A DNA stretch of 64,000 nt. Source: Streptosporangium sp. NBC_01756. GTDB lineage: Bacteria > Actinomycetota > Actinomycetes > Streptosporangiales > Streptosporangiaceae. Location of the stretch: contig NZ_CP109130.1 of NCBI RefSeq assembly GCF_035917975.1, positions 2,170,001 to 2,234,000 on the forward strand, read 5' to 3'. The position numbers were made by a program, and so were the translations under genes. Below are positions 23,076-32,120 of the stretch, in pieces; position 1 is the first letter of the stretch, and each line of letters opens with the position of its first letter. The notes beneath the pieces were generated by a model. The model saw only the letters and a list, made by a program, of their open reading frames with translations. It was not told where the DNA came from and did not search any database.

Positions 23076-23813
23076 GTCCCCGGTTCCCCTGGCCGTGGCG
23101 GCTTCCGGGATTCGACGTCGGCCGGCCGCTCCTTCTGCTGAAGGGCAGGTCGCCAACCGAACACAAATAGGACACTAGCGCCCATTCGAGGACAAAGCAA
23201 AACAAAACCCATGGCAGACCCAGAAGATCTACCTTTATCGGCCAAGAAAGCCCTATTAGCCGTCACTTGACCTTCCGACCGGCGTGTCGGATCGGCCGCG
23301 ACCGTCGGAGGGACCAATGGTCGGCATCCGCCGATCAAGCCTCTGACCTGGGCATTCTTCCCGAGAATAGTCAAAGGAGGGATGATTCGACGAATATTTC
23401 CACGATCGATATGAGGACCACGGAGATCGGTGCACCGACTCCTGGGTCAACGGTTCTTTTTACCTCCTCACCGGCCCATCGATCAGCCGAATGACGCATC
23501 AGCCGGTTGATCCAGGCTTTTGAGAAGATCCACAAGCGCCGGAGGGGCCCCGTGCAAAGCCACGGTCATGGAGGTCCGCTCCCGCCCCGAGCCCCGCCAC
23601 GCCCCCTCGTCCCGACCCCGCTGCGTCCCCCTCGGCTCGACCCCGCCACACTCCCTCGTCCCGGCCATGCCACGCCCCCTCGCCTCGGCCCCGCCGCAGC
23701 CCGGTTCCCGCCGTGGCCCCGTCCGGCGCCCTGGACCCCTGCCGAGTCCGCGGACCCCGCACGGTCTCCCTCGCCCGACACCCGGAACGGCCCTCAGGAC
23801 ACCGCGTGGGCGG
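23076..23813. other. long intergenic region without a supported gene
   Basis: About 740 bases hold no frame with convincing coding character. The left part (23150-23490) is less GC-rich than its surroundings. The right part (about 23570-23800) is made of imperfect C-rich repeats such as CCACGCCCCCTCGTCCCG, with GC-rich frames open on both strands only by composition. Promoter elements for the riboswitch transcript should lie near 23080-23130 on the minus strand. Confidence 0.6.
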
Positions 23814-24641
23814 TCAGTCCCACCAGAACGACCAGGCGTTCCTGCCTCTGATCTGCTCCGCGTAGTCGACCAGCGTCCCCGCGCTGTAGATGACGCTGTC
23901 GGGGCAGAACGTCCAGTGCTCGGCGGCGACGTGCAGGGCGTGTTCCGGGGTGACCGGAGGTGCGGCGACGCTCAGGTCCAGGGTGTTGAAGCCCATGCCG
24001 ACCACCCGCACGCCGAACCTGTCCTCCCAGCTCCGCACCACGGCCGCGAGCGGGACCATCCACTCGTTGTGGTTCAGTGCGCCCTGCCAGCCCATGACGG
24101 CCAGCGCGTCCGCCCCTCGCTCCGCCGCGACCAGCCCGAGCGGGGTCCTGCGCTCGGCGACCATCCCGGCGTACCAGTCGGCGACCACCCCGGGATCGGC
24201 GGCGAGTTCGCCGGACGGAGCCGGACCGGGACACCGGGGGCCGAACGGGTCCAGCAGCTCCAGCTGATCGGCATGGACCTTCTCCGTCCAGTCGGCCCAC
24301 ACCTCGGCCATGAACGCGGCAGGATGGTAGTTGTCGATCTCGGCGACCGCGTCCGGAGCGATCTGCCCCGCCGACCACGGCTGGACGGAGTCCTCAAGCA
24401 GCACCGGCCACAGGCCCGAACGCCTGTGCTCGCCCCGCAGCTCGGTCCAGAGCTCACCGGCGACCGCCTCGTCGCTCAGCCAGAACGCCGGACGGTGGCC
24501 GGCCGTCGGCCCCGCGTAATCGGGATCGGGCCACACCACGTCTCCGGGCGGCAACGCGGTCGTAAGCGTGCGCCCCTCACCGCCGTCGGGGAACAGCAGG
24601 CCCAGCACCGGCGGAAGTTGCCCGCGCTCACAATCGCCCAT
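23814..24641 (-). CDS. DUF4253 domain protein
   Basis: A 275-residue cytoplasmic protein of the DUF4253 family. The C-terminal domain (about 165-275) has TPLGLVAAERGADALAVMGW, RFGVRVVGMGFNTLDLSVA and a final AWSFWWD, all typical of this family, whose function is unknown. The N-terminal part includes PAFWLSDEAVAGELW. Start ATG 24641 follows GGTAGGG; upstream GTG options have no ribosome-binding site. DUF4253 genes are sometimes near immunity-protein or polymorphic toxin loci, but no toxin is seen here. Confidence 0.8.
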   Translation of the reverse strand: MGDCERGQLPPVLGLLFPDGGEGRTLTTALPPGDVVWPDPDYAGPTAGHRPAFWLSDEAVAGELWTELRGEHRRSGLWPVLLEDSVQPWSAGQIAPDAVAEIDNYHPAAFMAEVWADWTEKVHADQLELLDPFGPRCPGPAPSGELAADPGVVADWYAGMVAERRTPLGLVAAERGADALAVMGWQGALNHNEWMVPLAAVVRSWEDRFGVRVVGMGFNTLDLSVAAPPVTPEHALHVAAEHWTFCPDSVIYSAGTLVDYAEQIRGRNAWSFWWD

Positions 24642-24756
24642 CCCTACCGATCCGATCCTGACCACGGACCAATTTTGGCGTGTCGGCGCCCCGAGCGACA
24701 GTTAGCCCCCGAGACCAGGCGGAAATCGACGGTATCCGGCCGGACGGGTAAGGCGG

Positions 24757-25389
24757 TCACCTCGTCGCCGACGGCAGGGAGATCCTCAGGATCGTTTCCG
24801 GCCGGTCCCGCCTCAGGGCTCCGACGGTCTTCTGTACGGCGAGCAACCGGTTCAGATCGGCCTGGAAGATCGGTTCTGCGGCCTTGGCGAACGCCTTGAC
24901 CTGTGGCACCGACCCTTTGTCGATCTCTTTCCTGGTCGCGACCAGGGCCGTGCGGTGACTGTAGATCATCCACTTGGTCCAGGCCCTGTCGAACTCCGCG
25001 CCGGACAGGGCGGCCAACTCCTTGGACTTGGCCTGCTGGCGCGCCGTGGGCTGCGTGGGCAGGGTCGCCTTCAGGCGTTGTGCGACCTGTTGGAGCCCGC
25101 TGTCGAGCTTGGTGTGGTCGGCGGCGAGAAGGGCCCCGGCCGAGCGGACCTCCTTCGACTTCCCTTTGCTCTGCGCGGACCTGCCCGCGGCGATCTCGGC
25201 GAGGTTGCTCTGGTGCGCCTGGATCAGGTATTTCATGTCCTGCTCCGCCACCCGGTGTCCGTCCGAGGAGGTCGACGTCGGCTTCGGCGCGGGTGTCGGG
25301 GCCGTGGCCGACACCGGCGAGCCGCTCATCAACGCCAGCGCGGCGACAGAGGCCGCCGTGATCGCCGCTGGTGGAGTGGGTGGTGTCAT
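24757..25389 (-). CDS. secreted DUF4142 family protein
   Basis: A 210-residue exported protein. Signal peptide from ATG 25389 (AGGAGG 7 bases upstream) with cleavage near SPVSATA, a Pro/Thr-rich linker, then a four-helix DUF4142 domain: EQDMKYLIQAHQSNLAEIAAGR, VRSAGALLAADHTKLDSGLQ, FDRAWTKWMIYSHRTALVA and PIFQADLNRLLAVQK. The fold is ferritin-like helical, but no metal-binding set is obvious. The family is of unknown function, often envelope-associated. Confidence 0.82.
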   Translation of the reverse strand: MTPPTPPAAITAASVAALALMSGSPVSATAPTPAPKPTSTSSDGHRVAEQDMKYLIQAHQSNLAEIAAGRSAQSKGKSKEVRSAGALLAADHTKLDSGLQQVAQRLKATLPTQPTARQQAKSKELAALSGAEFDRAWTKWMIYSHRTALVATRKEIDKGSVPQVKAFAKAAEPIFQADLNRLLAVQKTVGALRRDRPETILRISLPSATR

Positions 25390-25729
25390 CGCTGCCTCCT
25401 GGAACGCGTCGGGCGGATTTTCCGCCGCCACTTACGCCCTTCCCGGCCCGGAAGGTTCCATGTGGACAAAAACCCACAAGAGCCCCAAACACCTCAATCG
25501 CATTACATTACCCACCAGTCCCCCTTCCGACCCAGCAAACGGACCAGACCGGCCCGTACCCGGCTTCCGGCCCGGCAGGCGGACCAGGTCGGCCCGTGCC
25601 CGGCGCGGCGATCGCACCCGGACGGGGCGGCGGCGGTGATCCGGGCATCGCATCGGTCGAGGCGTCTCGGCACCCGGACACACGGCGGCGGTGTGGCGAT
25701 CACTACTCGCCACACCGCCCCGCACCGGA

Positions 25730-26293
25730 CTACGGCCTGCCCGGCATGTCCCCTCTACCTGGCATGTCGGATCTCCCCGGCATGTCAGGTCTGCCTGGCA
25801 TATCGCCTCGGCCAGGCATATCAGATCTACCTGACATGTCGCCCCGACCAGGCATGCTGTCATGGCCTCCTGGCAGCTTGGGCATCTTCCGGGCGGCCAG
25901 CGCCATCGCCGCCAGACCGAGCAGCAGGATGACGAGGCCGGTGATGACGTTGTTCCAGATCGTCGCCCTCGTCGCCGAGCCCGTGAGCCAGGGAGCCAGG
26001 ATGGTCCAGATCCCGATGATCGGCACGATCCAGCTCAGCCCGTAGGTCCGACCGTAGGCCGAAGCGAACCCCGTGGCCAGAGCGGCAAGCGCCACACCGG
26101 TGACCAGGTTGCTCACAGAGAGCCTGGACAGGCCGTTGAAGCCGACCACCCAGGGAGAGATCGCCAGGTACAGCCCCGCGAGCATGGTGAGCCCTTCGGT
26201 CACCTGGGCCGGCCTGCTGGAGCCCGCCCGCTCGTACCTCTCTCGCATCTCGATGAGATCAGGATGGTGTTCTAGGCTTGCGGGTCTGCTCAT
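25730..26293 (-). CDS. SPW-repeat membrane protein with hexapeptide-repeat tail
   Basis: A 187-residue membrane protein. Two SPW repeats are visible, GLYLAISPWVVGF and ILAPWLTG, each starting a pair of hydrophobic helices (four in all, about 35-140). The tail after KMPKLPGGHDS is seven copies of a hexapeptide MPGRxD (x = G, S or P; one copy MSGRSD), ending MPGRP. Start ATG 26293; upstream AAGGGGG is about 10 bases away. Function unknown. Upstream GGGTAT motifs suggest a stress sigma factor promoter. Confidence 0.82.
   Translation of the reverse strand: MSRPASLEHHPDLIEMRERYERAGSSRPAQVTEGLTMLAGLYLAISPWVVGFNGLSRLSVSNLVTGVALAALATGFASAYGRTYGLSWIVPIIGIWTILAPWLTGSATRATIWNNVITGLVILLLGLAAMALAARKMPKLPGGHDSMPGRGDMSGRSDMPGRGDMPGRPDMPGRSDMPGRGDMPGRP
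25733..25855 (-). repeat. 18-bp coding tandem repeat (seven hexapeptides)
   Basis: Seven 18-base units encode MPGRGD/MSGRSD/MPGRPD-type hexapeptides at the C-terminus of the SPW-repeat protein. Nucleotide identity between units is high, so copy number may vary between strains. Confidence 0.85.
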
Positions 26294-26332
26294 GACCCAT
26301 GCCCCCTTCCGACATACGTACGGAATGGATTT

Positions 26333-26346
26333 ATACCCATATACCC
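26333..26346 (-). promoter_or_regulatory. possible stress-sigma promoter of the SPW-repeat gene
   Basis: Read on the minus strand, two GGGTAT hexamers lie 40-53 bases before the SPW-repeat start. GGGTA(T/C) is the -10 form of SigB-type promoters in actinobacteria; a matching GTTT-like -35 is not clear. Confidence 0.3.
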
Positions 26347-26574
26347 GACACAAGCCGACAAATAGTGCACAGCACTATAAATCTCACCATTCCGGAGATT
26401 CTTTCCCTGCTTGGGCTACGCCTCGCGTCCTGCCGACCCGCTGCAGATCGCGGGGGCTTCTCCTCTCCCCGGTCGTCCTTCGCCTACCCCGGCGGCGAGT
26501 CGGTGCTGGGGCGAGGACGGGGTCAAAGGCGCGGACCGGACGCCCCCGGTGGGAACGTCCGCCGGCTGCCGATC

Positions 26575-26580
26575 TAGATT
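26575..26580 (+). promoter_or_regulatory. -10 element for a leaderless MTHFR-like mRNA
   Basis: TAGATT fits the TANNNT -10 pattern and ends 6 bases before the GTG start, with no ribosome-binding site in between. Confidence 0.55.
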
Positions 26581-26586
26581 ACCTCC

Positions 26587-27369
26587 GTGATCGAACACCG
26601 GTTTGAAGTCATCTGCGAGGTCGAGCCGCCGACCCGGCCCGACCTGAAGCACGTCCGGCACCAGATCGGAACACTGGCCAAGGTCTCCGACGCCTTCCTG
26701 ATCCCCGACAACCACATCGGCCGGGCCACCGTCTCCAGCGTCGCCGTGGCACACGAGGTCGAGGCGATGGGAGGCCGGAGCATCGCCTGTCTCAACTCCC
26801 GCGACCGCAACCTGCTGGGCTTCCGCCGAGACCTGCTGACCGCCGCCGCCTACGGGGTCGACCAGTTCCTGTTCGTCTACGGCGACAAACCCACCTCCGG
26901 TGGGCGGACCGGCGAACTGAACGTGCGTGCGATGATCGAGGAGGTCCGCGCCACCGCGCGGGATGCCGCGTTCGCCGGGACCCGGCCGTTCCGGGTCGGC
27001 ACGGCGGCGGCTCTGCGTCCGCTGCCCACCTGGAAACGGGCGGCGGACTTCGTCTTCGTCCAGGTCAGCTTCTCCACGGAGGCCCTGCTGCGGTGGCGTG
27101 AGGCCACCCCGCTGGACGCGCCGGTGTACGCCGGGGTGATGGTCCTCGCCAGCGAGGCCCACGCCCGCCGACTCGCCGCGGCCATCCCGGACATCGACAT
27201 CCCCCGGGACCTGGTGGAAAAGGTGCGCGGAGACCGGAACGCCGGGGTCGAGGCCGCCTGCGAGCAGGTGCTGCGGATCAAGGAGTCCGGGGCCTTCGCC
27301 GGGGTCCACCTCATCCCGGTGGCCCGTTACCGCGAGGTGGCGGCGCGGCTGGAGTCCATGCTCGGCTGA
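26587..27369 (+). CDS. methylenetetrahydrofolate reductase-like protein
   Basis: A 260-residue TIM-barrel protein of the MetF-like group. It begins FEVICEVEPPTRPDLKHV, the expected first strand with the catalytic-type glutamate. Later come SIACLNSRDRNLLGFRRDLL, FLFVYGDKP (GD motif contacting FAD) and VYAGVMVLASEAHARRLA. It is shorter than full MetF (about 290), and the substrate region is divergent, so another folate-linked reductase is possible. Start GTG with TAGATT 6 bases upstream, leaderless. Stands alone. Confidence 0.75.
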   Translation: MIEHRFEVICEVEPPTRPDLKHVRHQIGTLAKVSDAFLIPDNHIGRATVSSVAVAHEVEAMGGRSIACLNSRDRNLLGFRRDLLTAAAYGVDQFLFVYGDKPTSGGRTGELNVRAMIEEVRATARDAAFAGTRPFRVGTAAALRPLPTWKRAADFVFVQVSFSTEALLRWREATPLDAPVYAGVMVLASEAHARRLAAAIPDIDIPRDLVEKVRGDRNAGVEAACEQVLRIKESGAFAGVHLIPVARYREVAARLESMLG

Positions 27370-27407
27370 CCGGGCGGGCGAAGCGTCATTGGCCGTTTTG
27401 TTGCCGC

Positions 27408-27845
27408 TCAGGCCTCTGATACGTCGGCATTGAGCCGGACCCCGAGGGCGGCGAACAGCTCCAACTGGTCGAAGTAGAACTGGTGGGTGACGATGAGGTC
27501 ACCGTCCATGTTGGTCGTGCTGCACCCGCGCACCGTGATGCCTCGGCCGGTCGCATCGAGTGTGCCGCCGCCGGGCACGAGGAAAGGGCCAAGGTGGGTG
27601 CCGGTCAGCGTCCATTCGAGCATTGTCACGCCACCAGTGGTGATCTTTCTCCAGAGCGTGGCACGTACGTCCGGAAAGCCGTCGAACAGGTGCTCGTAGT
27701 AGGCGGCGATCTGCTCGTGGCCCTCGGCGATGCCTCCTGGGGCCACGAAGACGGCCTGCGGGCTGTAGAACCGTACTATCTCTTCCAATGTGTGATCGTT
27801 GATGGCGTCGGTCAGCGCATCACCAGTCTGGCTGCCCTCTGACAT
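27408..27845 (-). CDS. SnoaL-like/ester cyclase family protein
   Basis: A 145-residue NTF2-fold protein: VRFYSPQAVFVAPGG, GHEQIAAYYEHLFDGFPDVRATL, EWTLTGTHLGPF and ITVRGCSTTNMDGDLIVTHQFYFDQ. These are the marks of SnoaL-like ester cyclases and related small polyketide or unknown-function proteins. The ATG is preceded by AGGAGG about 5 bases away. No polyketide genes are near; likely a stand-alone small enzyme. Confidence 0.8.
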   Translation of the reverse strand: MSEGSQTGDALTDAINDHTLEEIVRFYSPQAVFVAPGGIAEGHEQIAAYYEHLFDGFPDVRATLWRKITTGGVTMLEWTLTGTHLGPFLVPGGGTLDATGRGITVRGCSTTNMDGDLIVTHQFYFDQLELFAALGVRLNADVSEA

Positions 27846-28028
27846 CGCCCCTCCTTTGTCCAGATATTCAGATATTCAGATAAGGGCGACGCTATCGAAT
27901 CACCGGCGCTGACCTCGGCATCCGGCCGACAGACACGCTCATCCGTTCGGGCTGTCGGCTCAGTGGGACCGCTCGAATGCCGACCAGGAGACAGGTCCGG
28001 CTCCGGCGGCCGGGCGAGCCGGTCGGAG

Positions 28029-28904
28029 TCAGCGAAACGCCCGCCGGCTGTGCGCGAGCAGCTCGCGCACCGCGGGGCCGTACGTGCTCTTCCAGACCAG
28101 GGCGAGCAGGGCGGGTGTTTCGACGTCGTCGATGACGCGGGCGGTGAGCCGGTCACGGTGGCTCGCGGCCATCGAGTCGCTGAGGACGGCGACGGCGAGC
28201 CCGCGGGCGGCGAGGTCGGCGACGGCATCCGCGGCGCTGGCCTGAAACGCGATCACCGGTTGCAGGCCCTGGGCCGCGCAGGCCTGGTCGAACACCGTGC
28301 GCAGGCCGGTGCCGGGCGGCATGCACACGATCGGGTAGGCCACCAGGTCACGCAGGGTGACCCGGGGCCGCTCCGCCAGGGGGTGCCCGGCCGGGACCGC
28401 CGCGACGAGCCGTTCGCTGATGATCGTCAGTGCGCCCAGCCCTGCGGGGGTGGCGGTCGCGGTCCCGATGAGCGCCAGGTCGATCGTGCCGCCGCGCACC
28501 CCTTCGACGAGCCGGTCGGAGTTGTCCTCCACCAGTGAGATCTCCACACCGGGATGGGCCCGGTGGAACGCGGCCAGGGCGTCGAACAGCGGTGTGACGG
28601 TGCAGCCGATGACCATCCCGACGGTGAGCCGGCCCCGGATCAGGTCGGTCACCTCGCCCACCGCCTGGCTGACCGCTCCGGCGGCGGCGAGCGCGGCGCG
28701 GGCGTGTTCGAGCGCGGCCTTTCCCGCGACGGTGAGGGTGGCGGCGCGCGCCGACCGGTCGAACAGCTCGGCACCGAGCTCGCGTTCCAGCTGGCGGATC
28801 TGGGCGCTGACGCCGGACTGGCTGATGTGCACCCGCTCGGCCGCCCGGGTGAAGTTCTGCTCCTCGGCCACCGCGACGAAGTATTCCAGCTGCCTCAGGT
28901 CCAT
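28029..28904 (-). CDS. LysR family transcriptional regulator
   Basis: A 291-residue LysR-type regulator. The winged HTH is at residues 1-60 (MDLRQLEYFVAVAEEQNFTR, AAERVHISQSGVSAQIRQLE). The C-terminal effector domain follows (GRLTVGMVIGCTVTPLFDAL... DLALIGTATATP). It is divergent from the small SnoaL-like gene at 29003. The 98-base gap contains TCTAGCTCCTATCAGA, a possible LysR T-N11-A site. By the usual LysR logic it controls the divergent genes (29003-30195), with an unknown co-inducer. Confidence 0.92.
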   Translation of the reverse strand: MDLRQLEYFVAVAEEQNFTRAAERVHISQSGVSAQIRQLERELGAELFDRSARAATLTVAGKAALEHARAALAAAGAVSQAVGEVTDLIRGRLTVGMVIGCTVTPLFDALAAFHRAHPGVEISLVEDNSDRLVEGVRGGTIDLALIGTATATPAGLGALTIISERLVAAVPAGHPLAERPRVTLRDLVAYPIVCMPPGTGLRTVFDQACAAQGLQPVIAFQASAADAVADLAARGLAVAVLSDSMAASHRDRLTARVIDDVETPALLALVWKSTYGPAVRELLAHSRRAFR

Positions 28905-29002
28905 GACTGGAAATTCTAGCTCCTATCAGATCCATCTGTTGGACTTCTGAATGATGGTCGGCCACGCTGGAACGCATCGAAGCCCGACGACCGGAGGAAT
29001 CC

Positions 29003-29368
29003 ATGCCGGAGTACGAGAAGGCCATGCGGCCCGAAGACATCACCCGCCTGTTCGTCGAACGGTCCAACGCCGGCGACGCGGCCGGCGTCGCCGCCCTCTA
29101 CGAGCAGGACGCGGTGCTGGCCTACCCGCCGGGTGGCCAGACGGTGGGCCGGGAGGCGATCCGCGTGCTCTGGGAGAAGGTGCTGGCCAACCGTCCCCGC
29201 TTCGAGCAGGAACAACCGCTGCCCACGCTGGTGAGCGGCGACATCGCCCTCACCTCGACCCCGCCCAAGGACGGGACCGGTGCCCGCGCGCAGGTCGTCC
29301 GGCGCCAGCCCGACGGAAGCTGGCTCCGCCTGCTCGACCAGCCCGAGTTCGTTCCCCCCGCCCCCTGA
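29003..29368 (+). CDS. SnoaL/SgcJ-like NTF2-fold protein
   Basis: A 121-residue NTF2-fold protein (about 10-115): DITRLFVERSNAGDAAGVAAL, YEQDAVLAYPPGGQTVG, ALTSTPPKDGTGARAQVVRR and SWLRLLDQPE. It is in the DUF4440/SgcJ-EcaC group, often annotated as nuclear transport factor 2 family. GGAGGAAT precedes the ATG. It is the first gene divergent from the LysR regulator, so probably a target of it. Enzyme or ligand-binding role unknown. Confidence 0.8.
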   Translation: MPEYEKAMRPEDITRLFVERSNAGDAAGVAALYEQDAVLAYPPGGQTVGREAIRVLWEKVLANRPRFEQEQPLPTLVSGDIALTSTPPKDGTGARAQVVRRQPDGSWLRLLDQPEFVPPAP

Positions 29369-29520
29369 ACCGTCCGCGACCGCCGCGATCGGCCGCCGCC
29401 GGCGGCGGTCCGCCTGCACACCTCCATGCCGCTCGGGCAGCCCGTCGCAACCGGCCGGCGCGGCACCACTCACCTGTCGACGCGGCGATGCCGCCGGCAG
29501 CCGATACCAGGAGCACGACT

Positions 29521-30195
29521 TTGGCGACCTTCGTTTTCATTCCCGGCATGTGCCACGGTGGCTGGACCTACGAGCCGCTCACCGAACAGCTCCGGGCCCA
29601 CGGTCACCGGGTGTACCCGCTGACGTTGACCGGGCTCAGCGAGCGCGGCCATCTGCTGAACGCGGGAGTGAACCTCGAAACGCATGTCCAGGATGTGGTC
29701 GGTGTGCTGGTGGCCGAAGAGATCGAGGACGCGGTGCTGGTCGGCCACAGCTACGGGGGGATGGTGATCACCGGGACCGCGGACCGGGTGCCGGAACGGG
29801 TGGCCTCCCTGGTCTACCTGGACTCCGTCGTGCCGCAGCACGGCGACTCCTTCTGGACCCTGGTCTCCGACCAGGAACGGAAATGGTTCATGGACGTGAC
29901 GGAGACCGGCCATTCGGTGCGGCCGCTGCCGTTCTTCGACTCCCGTGCCACGCCCCATCCGCTCGCCTCGCTGCTCCAGCCGATCCGGCTCACCGGCGAC
30001 CTCGCGAGGTTCCGGAGCAGGGACTACGTGTACGCGGCGGGGTGGGACGGCGAGTCGCCGTTCACCTCCATCTACCAGCGGTTGCGCGACGACCCGCAGT
30101 GGACGGCACACGCACTGGACAGCAGGCACAACCTCATGCGGGACGCGCCGGACGACCTGCTGAAGATCCTCCTTGGGATCGTCCAACCCGGCTGA
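29521..30195 (+). CDS. alpha/beta hydrolase (salicylate-esterase-like)
   Basis: A 224-residue alpha/beta hydrolase. It opens ATFVFIPGMCHGGWTYEPL (HGG oxyanion loop), with nucleophile motif VGHSYGGM (Ser about 80), YLDSVVPQHGDSF, and catalytic His in DSRHNLMRDAP near the end. This short lidless form resembles plant-type methylsalicylate/hydroxynitrile-lyase-like esterases of bacteria. TTG 29521 is chosen as the start because AGGAG lies 7 bases upstream at 29509-29513; no nearby ATG or GTG is better placed. It probably belongs to the LysR-controlled unit. Confidence 0.85.
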   Translation: MATFVFIPGMCHGGWTYEPLTEQLRAHGHRVYPLTLTGLSERGHLLNAGVNLETHVQDVVGVLVAEEIEDAVLVGHSYGGMVITGTADRVPERVASLVYLDSVVPQHGDSFWTLVSDQERKWFMDVTETGHSVRPLPFFDSRATPHPLASLLQPIRLTGDLARFRSRDYVYAAGWDGESPFTSIYQRLRDDPQWTAHALDSRHNLMRDAPDDLLKILLGIVQPG

Positions 30196-30219
30196 CACCG
30201 CCCCGGTGGACCGCGGTGC

Positions 30220-31038
30220 TCAACTCTCGCGCAGGGTGTAGCGGCCCGGCGTGCAGCCGTACTCCTTCGTGAAGGCCGTGATGAACGCCGACGGGCTGGA
30301 GTACCCGACACGGCGGGCCACCTCGGCCACCGGCTGGGTCTCCAGCAGCACCCTGGACGTGCTGAGCCGCAGCTTGGTCCGCAGCCGTGAGTACGGCATG
30401 CCGAACTCCCGCTCGAAGTCGCGTTGCAGCGTCTTGACGCTGACGTGCAGGCGCTCGGCCCACTCGTCGAGGCGGGCCGCGTCACCGGGATCGTGCGAGA
30501 GCTCACGCGCCACGGTCAGCGCGACCCCGGTCCCGGTGGCGTGATGGCCGACGAACTCGGCGGTCGTCGCCCCCAGCCCCGCCATGATGCGGCCGCGGGC
30601 GGCCAGCGCCTCGGACTCCTCCTGGGCGGGGCGCGCGATGGCCTGGATCAGCCGCGCCGCCTCCTGGTCGACCGAGACCGCACCGGCCCGCAGCCCGCCG
30701 AGGGCCGAGGGCACCTCGCGCAGGCAGAGCCGGTAAACGGTCTGCCGGTCGGCCGCGCGCACCTCGTGGGTGACCGCGCGGTGCACCCAGAACGCCTCCC
30801 GGTGGCCCACGAACTGCGTCCGCGCGCCGTACCTGATCGACAGCATCCCGTCGGGAGACCAGTAGAGCTGGTGCAGGAAGTCCTGGCGGCTCTCGCCGAA
30901 CTCCAGCACGGCCGCCGAACGATACTTGAGCGCGAGGATGCCGTCGGGGCGGCCGAGCCCGTAGCCGTACTCCTCGCACCAGACCGGATCCGACCCGGTG
31001 GGCTCGGTGACCGTCACGGATTGGCGTCTCGGCGACAT
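30220..31038 (-). CDS. AraC family transcriptional regulator
   Basis: A 272-residue AraC-type regulator. The C-terminal domain (about 170-265) has two HTH motifs: LDEWAERLHVSVKTLQRDFE and VAEVARRVGYSSPSAFITAF, ending CTPGRYT. The N-terminal cupin-like domain (about 25-100) could bind a ligand. Start ATG 31038 has GGAGG 8 bases upstream; the frame continues upstream over the iron box. It is divergent from the siderophore operon, and an IdeR-type box lies between them. AraC proteins in this setting often sense the ferri-siderophore and activate uptake. Confidence 0.88.
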   Translation of the reverse strand: MSPRRQSVTVTEPTGSDPVWCEEYGYGLGRPDGILALKYRSAAVLEFGESRQDFLHQLYWSPDGMLSIRYGARTQFVGHREAFWVHRAVTHEVRAADRQTVYRLCLREVPSALGGLRAGAVSVDQEAARLIQAIARPAQEESEALAARGRIMAGLGATTAEFVGHHATGTGVALTVARELSHDPGDAARLDEWAERLHVSVKTLQRDFEREFGMPYSRLRTKLRLSTSRVLLETQPVAEVARRVGYSSPSAFITAFTKEYGCTPGRYTLRES

Positions 31039-31069
31039 CAGATGGCCTCCCAGCAGCATCAGAAGAAAC

Positions 31070-31088
31070 TTTGGTAAGGGTAACCTAA
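31070..31088. promoter_or_regulatory. IdeR/DmdR-type iron box
   Basis: TTTGGTAAGGGTAACCTAA matches the 19-bp consensus TTAGGTTAGGCTAACCTAA at 16 positions. It sits between the divergent AraC gene and the siderophore operon, 34 bases before the operon's first ATG, so iron-loaded IdeR/DmdR should repress in iron-rich cells. Confidence 0.88.
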
Positions 31089-31121
31089 GTTTGTCTCGTC
31101 CCTGCTGGAGGAACACTTCTC

Positions 31122-32120
31122 ATGCACAACGCCCAGCTCCGGCACGCCGCCGGAGCCATAGTCCTCGCGCTCGCCCTGGTGACCGGCTGCGGCGCGGCCG
31201 CGTCCGACGAGCCGCCGGCCCAGGCCGCCGCGACCCGCGTCTTCGCCGCGGACAACGGCCAGGTCACCATCCCCGCCGACCCCAAGCGGGTGGTCGCCAC
31301 AGGGTATGCGGTGCCCGTGCTCATCGAGGCCGACGCCGCGCTGGTCGGCATCTCCACGTGGAAGCGCGGGCTGCCGCTGATGGCGGAGGAGGACCGGGCG
31401 ACGTACGACCGCCTGGAGAAGGTCGCGGGCGAAGCGGCGGCGGAGACCAATTACGAGGCCATCGCCAAGGTCAAGCCGGACCTCATCGTCATCGGGGTCC
31501 CGCAGCCGGTCCTGGCCGACGTCGACATGGAGCGGCTGAAGTCCATCGCGCCCGTCGTCGCGATCGGCCCGACCATACCGTCCGCATGGCGCGAGCTCTC
31601 GCAGCGCCAGTCCGACGCCGCGGGCCGGGCCACGAGTTTCGGCCAGGCCAAGGCCGTGTACGAGAAGAAGGCCGCCGAACTGGCCACCAAGTACGAGGAC
31701 GCGCTGGCGGGTACGGAGTTCGGCCACGTCGGCGCGTACGGAGAGATGGCGAAGGGCACGTTCCAGCGCGAGTTCGCCGGTGCCTGGGGCACCAACATCG
31801 CCCAGGACGTGGGCATCACCTACTACGGACAGGTCAAGGAGAAGGGCGGGGGCGGCCGCGACGTGTCGGAGTACCCCTCGATCGAGGAGCTGTCCCAGAG
31901 CCTCGGCCAGGCGGACGCGATCACGTACTCCGTGCAGCCCGACGGCACGCCGAACGAGGCCGTCGCGTACGTGCTCGACTCCAAACTGTGGAAGAGCCTC
32001 CCCGCGGTCAAGGCGGGCAAGGTGTTCCCGATCCGCTACACGGAGGCGGCCACGTACGAATCCGCGCTCAAGACACTGGACGCCGTCGACCAGGCGCTCG
32101 CGCCGCTGCTCGGCTCATGA
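31122..32120 (+). CDS. iron-siderophore ABC transporter binding lipoprotein
   Basis: A 332-residue binding protein with signal peptide and lipobox LVTGC (Cys at about 23). The fold is the FepB/FhuD-type: PADPKRVVATGYAVPVLIEA, NYEAIAKVKPDLIVIGV, LKSIAPVVAI and a C-terminal LKTLDAVDQALAPLL. GGAGGAA lies before the ATG. It heads an operon with a siderophore-interacting protein and two permeases behind an iron box. The siderophore is unknown; no siderophore synthesis gene is in the window. Confidence 0.9.
   Translation: MHNAQLRHAAGAIVLALALVTGCGAAASDEPPAQAAATRVFAADNGQVTIPADPKRVVATGYAVPVLIEADAALVGISTWKRGLPLMAEEDRATYDRLEKVAGEAAAETNYEAIAKVKPDLIVIGVPQPVLADVDMERLKSIAPVVAIGPTIPSAWRELSQRQSDAAGRATSFGQAKAVYEKKAAELATKYEDALAGTEFGHVGAYGEMAKGTFQREFAGAWGTNIAQDVGITYYGQVKEKGGGGRDVSEYPSIEELSQSLGQADAITYSVQPDGTPNEAVAYVLDSKLWKSLPAVKAGKVFPIRYTEAATYESALKTLDAVDQALAPLLGS

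Noticed and set aside
23520-24899. 459-codon plus-strand frame antisense to the DUF4253 gene
   Set aside because: No domain, composition driven by C-rich repeats; the opposite strand encodes a recognised DUF4253 protein.
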